DNA of 64,000 bases from Valencia hispanica (Eukaryota; Chordata; Actinopteri; Cyprinodontiformes; Valenciidae), in the NCBI GenBank assembly GCA_963556495.2, contig OY747723.1:11564501-11628500 (forward strand), read 5' to 3'. The notes beneath the pieces are model-generated. The model was not told the origin of the DNA. It searched no databases and saw nothing but the letters and a program-made list of their open reading frames with translations. The position numbers were made by a program, and so were the translations under genes. How positions within the stretch are numbered: position 1 is the first letter of the stretch; each line of letters starts with the position of its first letter. Shown here piece after piece: positions 1 to 10,798 of this stretch.

Positions 1-109
1 TGTGTGTTCTTGTATAGCTGTCATATTTAGTAGGACCTTTTCTGGCATATTCGCTAACCTTCTGAAGACCGATGGACCTTATAGGGACCAATACCCGGTC
101 CTAATATGG

Positions 110-230
110 TGAACCCCCTTTTTTAGAGTTAGGGGTTAGGTTTAGAGGTGTGGTGTGAATTATGTTTTGGTTAAGGTTAGGGTTAGGAATAAACTGGTAA
201 TGGTTAGGTTTAGGGTAAGGGTTATGCATA
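110..230. repeat. degenerate GGTTAGG-rich stretch
   Basis: Several GGTTAG, GTTAGGG and GGTTTAGGG words occur in about 120 bp within intron 57, flanked by the related phrases TCCTAATATGG and GTCCTAATATGGG. This looks like part of an old interspersed element. The repeats are too irregular for a telomere tract. Confidence 0.5.
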
Positions 231-292
231 AATGTAGCTATTAAAATGAATGGAACTCAATATAAAGTCCTAATATGGGTAGCACTACGGAC

Positions 293-293
<1 letters not shown>

Positions 294-357
<64 letters not shown>
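294..357. repeat. (TG)n microsatellite
   Basis: An uninterrupted TG dinucleotide tract of 64 bp in intron 57. Confidence 0.97.
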
Positions 358-361
<4 letters not shown>

Positions 362-752
362 TGGATTTGAAGGATGTCAAAGAACAGAAAACTGGATATA
401 AGAGACTTCTTTACTTAAAATTATAATTAAATTAAAATATTAAAATAGAATATCCCAAAGAGATACTTTTTAAAAGTTATTTTCTATTCTTATTCTCATT
501 TATTCTTATTTTCATGTATTCGTGTAGAAAAGAGCAATCGTTTAAAAACAAATAAAATTTATGGTGTAAATACATTAAAACCTCATTCTAGATGATCATG
601 TGATTTTATGTATTCATATTTTTTGGGGAATAAATTACACATAATAATAGTGTGAAAGTAAAGGCCTTTTTTGCTCAGGCAATAACTTTAACATCAAACT
701 CTGATCATTCTATCCCTAATCTGTTCGTAATGCATCATCATATTTTTGTAAG
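358..752. other. AT-rich intron 57 sequence, nothing recognised
   Basis: Intron 57 sequence downstream of exon 57. It is AT-rich with no plausible exon or recognisable element. Confidence 0.6.
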
Positions 753-764
753 GTGACAGACAGC

Positions 765-960
765 AGAGAGGCTGGAGGAGATGGAGAAGGAGAGACCAGA
801 GGAGGTAGAGGAAGAGAGGCAGGAGAAGATGAAGGGAGAGAGGCTGGAGGAGGTAGAGAAGGAGAGACCAGAGGAGGTAGAGAAGGAGAGCCTGGAGTAG
901 ATGAAATGATAGAGGCTGGAGGAGGTAGAGGAGAAGGAGAAGCTGAAAAAGAGGCTGGGA
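765..960. repeat. purine-rich GGA minisatellite
   Basis: Irregular units of about 20-27 bp built from GGAGAGAGGCTGGAGGAGGTAG and variants. One strand is almost pure purine. A reading frame through it gives a Gly/Glu/Arg low-complexity peptide, which I do not regard as a protein of its own. It could have been the first exon of the element that carries the zinc finger downstream. Confidence 0.75.
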
Positions 961-1354
961 ATTCAGAGGTGAGGTTAAATAATGCTGGATGTGTTAGTCA
1001 TGAGATTCAGCACTGTGACAGATCAAATCAAATGTATTTATAAAGCGCTTTTCATGCAAACAGCAACATAAAGTGCTTTACATGATAAAAACAGTTTAAA
1101 CATTAGAATAAAACAAGCCTTCACACACAATATAACATAGCGGTTAAAATCTTTTAGTATGATCATGATCTGAATAACAATGATTCACCCATGTGGCTTT
1201 AAAACCAGAGCCTTATTTCTAAGAGGTCTCATCATGTATTACTAGTGTATGTGTTTACAGTAGTTGCTATAAAGTTGTCAAATTTATATTGAGGTTGATT
1301 CCTTAGGAATCTGATCCACCTGGAGAGAGCATCAGGGAGAGTGGCAGTAATCAG

Positions 1355-1783
1355 GTGGATATTCTGGACAGGCCCAACCAACCTGACCCAAATAACATTC
1401 CAGCTCAACAGCTATCAAACAGGACCCTCCATTTCCAAGCGACTTGGTACAAGCAGTATCCATGGCTGCACAATAGCACCTCCATCAAGTGTGTTCAGTG
1501 TTTTCACTGTGTTAAAACATACACCATAAAGAAAAGTGACCTGTCCAAAAAGGCAAACCCTGCCTTTTCATCAAAGGGATTCAATAATTGGAAGAATGCA
1601 CTTGCCAGTTTTCAGCGGCATCAAAATAGCAAATCCCACCATCATGCCGTGACAGTTAGTGCTCAAGAGAGAAGCCCAATAGATTCACAACCTTGGAGCA
1701 CTTTTGTGTCTCCACCAATCTCAAAATCAAACCTACTTCCTTGCTTGTATCAGTTTATTCTTCTGTGTAATTATATAATTTGA
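1355..1783 (+). pseudogene. hAT-like element fragment: TTF-type zinc-finger domain
   Basis: An open frame of 142 codons contains FQATWYKQYPWLH, then Cys-x2-Cys (CVQC), NPAFSSKGFNNWKNAL and a His-rich end (HQNSKSHHHAV). This is the layout of the TTF-type zinc finger found upstream of hAT-family transposases and in ZMYM1-like proteins. Residues 24 to 100 hold the domain. The hAT catalytic region does not follow; after 1783 the sequence is AT-rich. It lies antisense inside intron 57 of dmd. I infer a truncated transposon or retrocopy. A short host gene is unlikely but the frame is undamaged. Confidence 0.65.
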
Positions 1784-2349
<566 letters not shown>

Positions 2350-2434
2350 TTATTCCTCCCATCTTTTTTATAATCTGAAGCAAAACTCAAGTATTTCTAC
2401 TGCTTTAGACTGTCTGTACTCCAGGTGTCCCTCA

Positions 2435-2716
<282 letters not shown>

Positions 2717-2984
2717 CTAACATTCTGTAATACTCAATTCTTTTGGTTTCCCAGACTCCACATTTTTACCATACAGTCAATTGCTCCACTAATAAAATAA
2801 CCTCATAGGGTTTCCTTTTAATATTCATGAAACTACTAAACATCCTATTTATGGTCGGTTAAGATGACCAAAATGTTTCTATTTGCTATAAATGCCAGAA
2901 TAAAGACAAATATCTTAATATCTGGTTACATGTCCTGTCCTCTGATGTAATTAAAATTGCAATGATTTGTTATAATGACCATCA

Positions 2985-3400
2985 CTGCATCTGTGGGGGA
3001 CAAATGGGGAAACTTGAAAGGCTGAGAACACCATCCTAACTGTGAAGTACGGGGTGGGTGCGTCATGTGTGGGTGGTTTCCTGCAGGAGAGGCTTGTATG
3101 ACCTCACACAATAGGTAGCATCACATCATGTGGAAATTTTGAAGCAACATTTCAAGACATCCTTCATGAAGTTAAAGCTTAGGCATAAATTGGTCTTCCA
3201 AATGGACAATGACCTAAAGCGTATCACTAAATTTGTTGAAAGGGGCTCAAGAGCAACAAGATCAATGTTTTTGAAGTGGGCAACAAAAAGGCCCTGATTT
3301 CATATAGAGAGAAAGTTTGTGGACAGATCTGAAAAGATATGTGTGAGCGTAAGGATGCCTTCCGTTCTGCCTCAGTTACACCAGTTCTGTTAAACAGCCA
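2985..3400 (+). mobile_element. Tc1-like transposase remnant
   Basis: On the plus strand, degraded sequence resembles the middle of Tc1 transposases: an ACCATCCTAACTGTGAAGTA region (TIxTVKY), then CAAATGGACAATGACC (QMDND, the second catalytic Asp). It is broken by frameshifts. It sits in intron 55 some 400 bp from exon 56. Confidence 0.65.
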
Positions 3401-3545
3401 GACCATAAGGTGTCTATGGTGTCCTTGGGCATGAAGAATGGGTTTATCAGGTTTAAAAAAATGCTTTCTTTTCCAACAATTAGCTCTAGTATCTTTTTTT
3501 TTCTTTCTGGCCAAGGGACAGAAAACTTTTACTGAAGACACCAAC

Positions 3546-4440
3546 CGATTATTTTAACTCCTCCTTACTGCAAACGGACAAATATTTATGAGGACATAAC
3601 AGACTGTGTCCTCCGAATACCGCATTGACAACACACCTTACACAATGATATGAAGAAAATTGAGAATTGCATTGGTCCCAGACACAAAGTATTTGGTTGA
3701 TGGAGTTGTATGGAGAGGAGGGAGACCTGACATCCATCGGAAGTAACAATAGTTGGAATCAGTAGTACCAATAGTAACAATGTTGGTAAGAACCATAACA
3801 AGAGGAAAAAGTCAACCTGGATGCAGCCACAATTTTAGGGTTTTGAGTTACAGTTTTTGACACAAGCTGTCATTCCCCACTGGGGGTGTCAAGGTATGGC
3901 AAAAGTCCCGGTTTGGTACATACCTTGCTTTCAATTTCACAGTTCAGTTCATTTTCGGCACAGTCAGGGAAAAAAGTGAAGACAAAAAAAGTCCTTGCAG
4001 TAAATTTCCCAACAAATTGTTCTCGAATAGCATAATGTATATCATAAAATCTAAAATAAATAAATAGCATAACAGTTTAACTATTTTAATTTTAGGAAAC
4101 TGCAACATCAATATTTTGGCTTTCTGCCAAAGTCAAGCCAATCTGGGATAAGAAATTAATATTTTAGACTGCCCTACAGTCTGTGTCAACAGTGATAAGT
4201 TGATAGGGAGTTAAGCCGTTACCTGAACCAGCTGACAGGATGTTGCATGACTTATACAGGTGAGGTGGGAGGGATTACAGCACACTGCTAGTCTCATTTT
4301 AATCACCACTGCAGTGTTCCTTTTTTCTGAGGAGCCACAGTTTCTAACTCTGGAGTTTCTCTTGGTTTAATGTGTTCTATTTATATTTGGTCTTTTATAC
4401 CCTTTTGTATGTGTGAAAATAAAATATATTAGATAAATAA
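3546..4440. other. intron 55 sequence, no gene recognised
   Basis: AT-rich sequence. A short segment near 3880-3930 (GGGGGTGTCAAGGTATG, GTCCCGGTTTGGTAC) resembles a MITE terminus, but no partner end was found. Confidence 0.45.
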
Positions 4441-4456
4441 CTTTATCTTAGTATTT

Positions 4457-5071
4457 ATGTGGGAACGGCAGGTGAACGAGAGGGTAGCCTTCTTTCGCCT
4501 ATGGGTGGGGGGACGGGTCCTGACTGTTTGTGCCTATGCGCCAAACGGCAGATCAGATTACCCACCCTTTTTGGAGTCCTATGAGGGGGTGCTGGAGAGT
4601 GCTCCTCTCACGGACTCCCTTGTTCTGATGGGGGAATTCAACGCTCACCCGGGCAATGACAGTGAGACCTGGAGAGGGGTGGCTGGGCGGAATGGCCCGG
4701 CGGTGAGGGATGCTGTCAAGCTGAAGAAGGAGTCCTATCGGGTCTTTTTGGTCTGTGAGACCCTGGAAGCAGCTGATAGGTACCAGCAGGCCAAGTGCCA
4801 GTTCCCTTGGATTGGGAGACAGGGGTGGTGGTCCCCTATTTAAAAAGGGTAACCACAGATTGTGTTCCAACCACAGGGGGATCACACTCCTGAGCCTCCC
4901 TGGTAAGGTCTATTCGGGGGTTCTGGAGAGGAGGGTCCGATGGATAGTCGAACCTCGGATCAAGGAGGAACAATGCGGATTTCGTCCTGGCTGTGGAACA
5001 CTGGACCAGCTCCACACACTCAGCAGGGTCCTGGAGGATGCGTAGGTGTTTGCCCAAATGGTCTACATGTG
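4457..5071 (+). mobile_element. APE-type LINE fragment, plus strand
   Basis: The plus strand encodes part of a non-LTR retrotransposon: an endonuclease segment with [18 protein letters not shown] and [14 protein letters not shown], then an abrupt jump to a reverse-transcriptase segment with NHRGITLLSLPGKVYSGVLE and EEQCGFRPGCGTLDQL. The stretch between them is deleted, so the copy is dead. It abuts an oppositely oriented copy of the same family at about 5071. Confidence 0.85.
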
Positions 5072-7312
5072 TTTTGTGGACACCAGATGCCCGAGCCACC
5101 TCCACTGACTCCTCTCAATGTGGAGGAGCAGAGGCTCAACTCTGAGCCCCTCCCGGATGCCCGTGCTCCTCACCCTATCTCTAAAGGAGAACCAAGACAC
5201 CCTGTGGAGGAAATTTCAGACACTTGTATCCGTGATTTTGTTCTTTCGGTCAATACTTAGAGCTTGTGACCATTTATGAGGGTAGGAATGTAGATTGACC
5301 GCGGAGAACTTCGTCTTTCGGCTCAGCTCTCTATTCACAACAACAGACCGGTACAGTACAGACCCTGCAGCAATCCGCCTACCAATCTCTCATTCCATTT
5401 ATCCCTTATTTGTGAAGGAGACCCCCAGATACTTATACTCCTTCCCGACCCGGAAAAACCACTCTACCCTTTTCCGGCTCAAGACCATGGTCTTGGATTT
5501 GGAGGTGTTGATTCTCATCACAGCTACTTCCCACGCTACGAACTGCTTAAGCGAGAACTGTAGATCACGTCCTGATGAAGCCATCAGAACCACATAATTT
5601 GCAAAAATCAGAGACCCGCTCCTGAGGCCACCAAAATGGACCGCCTCAACACCTTGGCTGCGGCTAGAAATCCTGTACATAAAAGTTATGAACAGAATCC
5701 ATGACAAAGGGCAACCTTGGCAGAGTCTGACTGGAAACGAGCCCAACTTACTGCCGGCAATGTGAACCACGCTCTGACACCAGTTGTACAGGGACCTATA
5801 AGGCTGTTTCAAGAGGTCTGGTACCCCATACTTCCAGAGTACCCCCCACAAGACTCCCCGAGAACCTGGTCAAACGCCTTTTCCAAGTTTACAAAACACA
5901 TGTAGACCGGTTGGGCAAACTCCCTTTCACCCTCCAGGACCCTGCCTAGGGCGTGTAGCTGGTCCAGTGTTACACGGCCTGGATGAAAACCGCACTGTTC
6001 CTCCTGTATCCGAGGTTCGAATATCTGTTGGACCCTCCTCAATGAACCCCTAAAAAGACCTTACCAAAGAGGCTCAGAAGTTGGATCCCCCTGTAGCTGG
6101 AACACACTCTACACCCCCCCCCTCCCCTTTTTTACCCCTTTAACCACCCCAGTTTCAGATCCAAAGGAACTTCCCCCGATGTCCACGCAATATTGTAGTA
6201 CCGCAAAAACCAACACCGCCCCACAACATCCAGAGCCTTGCCACCGAGTAGCTTTTTATCCACCTCTATGAACTCAGCACAAGAGATTGGAGTACACAGA
6301 GTCCGCTTCCACATTAGAAGGCGTGCTGGTGGGATTGAGGAGGTCTTCGAAGTACACCGCTGACCCACAACGTCCCAGATTAAGGTCAGCAGCACACCAT
6401 CCCCACTTTAAACAGTATTGGTGGTGCACAGTTTTCCCTTCCTGAGATACCGAATGGCGGACCAGCATCACCTTGAAGACATACAAAACTTGTTCTCCAT
6501 GGCCTCACTAAACTCTCCCTTTCAGTACCTATCAGCTGCTTCCAGAGTCCCACAGACCAAAAAATACCCGGTAGGACTCCTTAAGCTTTACAGCATCCAG
6601 CACCAGTGTCCACCAGCAGGTTCGAGGGTTGCCGCTGCGCAAGCATCAACCACCTTGCACCCAAAGCTCTGGTCAGCAGCCTCAACAATGGGGATGATGA
6701 GGTGTCCTGGTGCCGAGAGCAAATATGGACAGCCTTATGTTTGAACATGGTGTTCGTATGGACAATCCATGATGAACACAGAAGATAACAATATGATAAC
6801 AAAACACCGCTCAGGTTCAGATTGGGGGCCATTCCTCCCAACCACACCTCTTAAGGTCTTACTGTCTTTGCCCACATGAGCATTAATGTCCCCTGATGAT
6901 GTTCAGTCGGAACCCCTCAGCCTTGCACACCAGCTTGGGCTCCTTCCCCACCAGAGAGGTGAAATTCCACATTTCAAGAGCCAGCTTCTGCAGCCGAGGA
7001 TCGGACCGCCGAGGTCCCAGCCTTTGGCCACAGCCCACCCGACCCCTTTGGACCCTCCCATAGTTGGTGAGTCCATGGCAAGCGGGGCCAATGTCATCAC
7101 TAAGGGCTGAGCATTGATAAAGTCCCAGCTCCCAGGCGCTCGCCAATGAGCCCCACCTCCAGGCCTGGCTCCAGGGGGGCCCCCGGTGACCCGCGTCTGG
7201 GCTAGGGAACAATATGTCCAATAATGTTGTTCATCATAGGGGTCTTAGGGCTGCACTTTGTCTGATCCCCCACCTAGGACCTGTTTGACATGGGTGACCA
7301 ACTTAGCTCCTA

Positions 7313-7314
<2 letters not shown>
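5072..7314 (-). mobile_element. APE-type LINE fragment, minus strand
   Basis: Read on the minus strand from 7314, this copy has an N-terminal region (GHRGPPWSQAWRWGSLA), endonuclease remnants, KLLGGKALDVVG, then reverse transcriptase with EEQCGFHPGRVTLDQLHAL, CFVNLEKAFDQV, RLCQGCPLSWILF and EYKYLGVSFTNKG. The usual FADD active-site motif reads FANY. Frameshifts and deletions are frequent. The 3' end at 5072-5300 corresponds to the last coding part of the family. Confidence 0.85.

Positions 7315-7349
<35 letters not shown>
7315..7349. repeat. (AT)n microsatellite
   Basis: About 35 bp of pure AT alternation at the junction between the LINE and the large repeat block. Confidence 0.95.
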
Positions 7350-7354
<5 letters not shown>

Positions 7355-8078
7355 GATTGTATTTCAGCTAATGTTAGCTAATATTTGCATTTAAGGAAGA
7401 TTTTAACATACTGAAAGGATTAAGTTCATGGTAACGATAATGTTAGTGTTTGCCAACATACAACCACTAGTATTTAAGCTAAAACTAGTATTACAGTTAG
7501 TATCAAAAATTATGTTAATTTTGACTTAACAGCTAAGGCTAACTTGCTAAATAGATTTTGTTAATGTTTAGCGCCATGTTAGTGTTTGCTACCTTACTAC
7601 CACTAGCATTTTAGCTAACATTTGCATTGCAGCTAATTTTAGCTAACACTTCCCTTTTAAGCTTATTTTTATTATACTGAATGGATTGAATTATTGTTAA
7701 GCAACATATTTGTGTTTGGCAACATGCTACCATTTGCTTCCGTACATTTTTTGAACTTCAACTACTTCTGCATACCTTGTGCTATTTTAACCATTCAACT
7801 TTTCAACTATTCTGCTCATTCTGCTTTTTCCGGGTATATCTTTTGGTATTCATAACCTTTATACTTTTCATAATATTCAACTTTTTATTTTAGCTAATTG
7901 TGTTCTTTGTGGTAGGGTTGGCACACTATTTTTCTTTTTTGTACTGATTCTGTTTAGTACACTTCAGCAAGTCTTTTACATCTGACTTCAAATACTTCAG
8001 CCATTTTCTGCAAATAAATTCATCTTACAGCATTCACACTGCATTTTCGCAGGAAATGCAACTTTTTCTAGTTCTTTA
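7355..8078 (+). repeat. 0.7 kb direct repeat, copy 1
   Basis: This stretch recurs in the same orientation at 17925-18597, from CAGCTAATGTTAGCTAA through GCAGGAAATGCAACTTTT and CTAGTT. Landmarks shared by both copies are TTTAGCGCCATGTTAGTGTT, TTGCTACCTTACTACCACTA and TTCAGCAAGTCTT. A part of it (7735-7895) is repeated again at 8128-8290. It probably ends at an element terminus, because CTAGTT is followed by different sequence in the two copies. Confidence 0.85.
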
Positions 8079-8544
8079 TTAGTGTGAATGCTGTAGGCAT
8101 TGAGATCCTCTTACCTTCTTCTGGTTGCTTCCGTATGTTTTTTGAACTTTAACTACTTCTGCATACTTGCTATTGTACGTGCAATTTTAACCATTCAACT
8201 TTTCAATTATTCTGCTTATTCTGCTCTTTCCGGCTATATCTTTTGGTATTCATAACCTTCTTACTTTTTATAATATTCAACTTTTTAGGCTTTTTTTGCT
8301 CCCATTGAAATGAATGGAAAACCTAAAAAAATCAGCTATATTTCGCCTGTTTTGCATAACTAACTACTTCCACATACTTCCACTTAGAAACACCATTCAA
8401 ATCTTAAAATGTAGTCATACTCTTCAGCTATTACTGTATGTCTCAGCTTCTTCCTAACTTGTACCGTTTTCATACAATCCTCCTTCAAGTTTCTGGTCCC
8501 GAAATGGTCCGATTTCTGAAAATACTTGCGTTGCTATGGTCGCT
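8079..8544 (+). repeat. left part of large repeat block
   Basis: It begins with AGTGTGAATGCTGTAGGC, the inverted counterpart of the sequence that closes both 0.7 kb repeats (TACAGCATTCACACT). It then repeats the motif ACTACTTCTGCATACTT. This fits the left terminus of a non-autonomous DNA element. No coding sequence was recognised. Confidence 0.6.
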
Positions 8545-9023
8545 AGTATGGAAAGCCGTTTGAGCATTTATTAGATATCTTTGATATCCAACTTTAAATC
8601 CATGTACTAGTACACACTTCATCCTCACTAGTAAGACAATTTGGCAGACTAGTATAACGACTAGGGTGCACTAGTATAACGACTGTGTCTTACTTGTCAC
8701 GTTTTTTCCACTACTAGTGCCACTTTTGGACTACTAGTATGCAATCAAACCTTACTAGTAAACTACTGTGCAGCACTAGTGACACCACTAGACCCAACTA
8801 GTAGGCATGTGTCACGCACTAGTAGCCTCCTGAACCCTACTAGTAGCGCAAAAGTAGTAGCACTAGTAAGGCATTTTGACGTCACTAAATGTACTGGTAA
8901 GAGACAAAATGTCCACTAGTAGAACTAGTGGGGTGGTTTTTTTCTTACTAGTACTACTAGTAACAACGAAGATGCTCACTAGTAGTACTAGTGAAAGCTA
9001 AAATATCCACTAGTGGTACTAGT
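8545..9023. repeat. outer palindrome, left arm, with ACTAGT array
   Basis: From TAGTATGGAAAGCC through TTATTAGATATCTTTGATAT and on through a series of ACTAGT sites, this arm is the near-exact reverse complement of 13905-14427. Differences are scattered substitutions and small indels. Paired ACTAGT sites start at 8915, with the same order of spacers in both arms. Confidence 0.9.
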
Positions 9024-10268
9024 GAGGATGTGTTTTACCTTACTAGTAAAACTAGTAAAAGCCAGACAGTCTACTAGTAGCACTAGTGAGACTTTTATCA
9101 TATTAATAGTACTACAAGAAAAGGCCAACATGTCTACTAGTGCTACAAGTGAGGTATGTTTTACTCTACTAGTACTATTAGTAAGGGCCAAAATGTGTAC
9201 TAGTAGCACTAGTAAGTGGCAAAATATCCACTAGTAGCACAAGTAGGGGACTTTTACACCTTACTAGTAGTACTAGTGAGATCAAAAATGCTCACTAGTG
9301 TTACTAGTGGCAAGGTTTCGTTTTTTACTAGGGTAACTAGTAGAAGAAAGTTTGTCTCACTAGTGAGCTTCTAAACGTCACATGAAAAGGCTTTGGCTGT
9401 ACTAGTGCGCATCTGCCCATCACTAGTTCTCAACTAGCTTACCACTAGTATGCAATTGCACACTACTAGTGCGTGACTACACACTACTAGTGCAACATTT
9501 CTGTAACATGTGAGACATTTCTGCACACTAGTAGGACAAATTTGACATACTAGTAGGACAGCTACGTCTTACTAGTGAGGCAAAACTTTGCACTAGTTGA
9601 CATCTGTATGCTACTAGTACTACTAATGCAGCACTAGATGTTAACTGGTAGAAATTTATGATGTCACTAGTAGCACTAGCGGTACAGAATTGTCAACTAG
9701 TGCACAGTTTTCCCTCACTAGTAAGATGTAGCTGTCCTACTAGTATGCCAAAGTTGTCCTACCAGTGTGCAGAAATGTCTCACATGTTAAAGGAATGTTG
9801 CACTAGTAGTGTGTAGTCACACACTAGTAGTGTGTAATTGCATACTAGTGGTATACTAGTTGCGAACTAGTGATGCGCAGATGAGCACTAGTACAGCCAA
9901 AGCCTTTACATGTGACGTTCAGAAGCTCACGAGTGAGACAAACTTTCTTCTACCAGTCACACTAGTAAAAAGCAAAACCTTGCCACTAGTAACACTAGTG
10001 AGCATTTTTGATCTCACTAGTACTACTAGTAAGGTGTAAAAGTCCCCTACTTGTGCTACTAGTGGATATTTTGCCACTTACTAGTGCTACTAGTACACAT
10101 TTTGGCCCTAACTAGTAGTACTAGTAGACATGTTGCCCTCTTCTAGTGGTACTAGTGAAATCAAAAAAGTCTCACTAGTACACTTTTTGGCTTTTACTAG
10201 TGGTACTAGTAAAACCATACTATTGTGTGTTACTGTCCACTAGTGTTGCTAGTGGATATTCTAGCCTT
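9024..10268. repeat. ACTAGT-NNN-ACTAGT array forming an inner palindrome
   Basis: A 15 bp motif, two ACTAGT hexamers separated by three bases, recurs every 31-33 bp; copies start at 9009, 9042, 9073, 9136, 9168, 9199, 9230, 9263 and 9294. Spacers of 16-18 bp vary and seem to alternate in orientation. The block folds on itself about a centre near 9625-9670: for example GGCTTTGGCTGTACTAGTGC near 9390 pairs with its complement near 9890, and GACAAACTTTCTTCTAC near 9930 pairs with 9340-9355. It lies in intron 55. Confidence 0.9.
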
Positions 10269-10798
10269 TACTAGTTAACATGTATGTTGCAACATGCAGC
10301 CACTAGTGTCACTAGTAGGACTAGTGGACTGCATGCAAATGAGGAAGGTGGGACATGGATTTTGATTGGTGGATTTTCAAACTGTGTGCTTAAAGCCTTA
10401 AAGTGGCCACGCTGGATACTAAAGTGTTTAACAGCAGTCATTCTAAAAGATGTGCCAATTTTTTTGTTAACTTAATCAGAACTATTTTATTCAGATAGAC
10501 CCATAAAATAGCCCATGTGGCACCCTTGACATTTTAGTGGCTAAGATATGCACAGAATTACTAATGTAATAGTTTGTTTCATTTCCTCCATAGTCCCTTA
10601 TTTCTTATTTTCTGGTTCATAACAGTATATTATTGTCATTTGTAGTGCTATGTTTTCAAGTTTTCTAAAGCTGGCAATGTGAGAAAATAAGACAGCTAAT
10701 TGTTGCCAGCTTTATTAGTCATTTTTTGAATTAAGACAGCATGTACTGTTATGGCAACATGGCCTGACTGTATACAGTACCTGCTAATGTTAGCTTAG
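10269..10798. other. non-array spacer in the repeat block
   Basis: Mostly ordinary AT-rich sequence between two ACTAGT arrays; one more site cluster lies near 10300-10325. No gene or known element was recognised. Confidence 0.5.

Noticed and set aside
110..230. Interstitial telomere tract
   Set aside because: The GGTTAGG words are irregular and mixed with other sequence, with no run of exact TTAGGG units.
8915..9308. CRISPR-like repeat and spacer layout
   Set aside because: The genome is a vertebrate, repeats are only 15 bp and palindromic throughout, spacers are not unique and no cas genes exist. The resemblance is formal.
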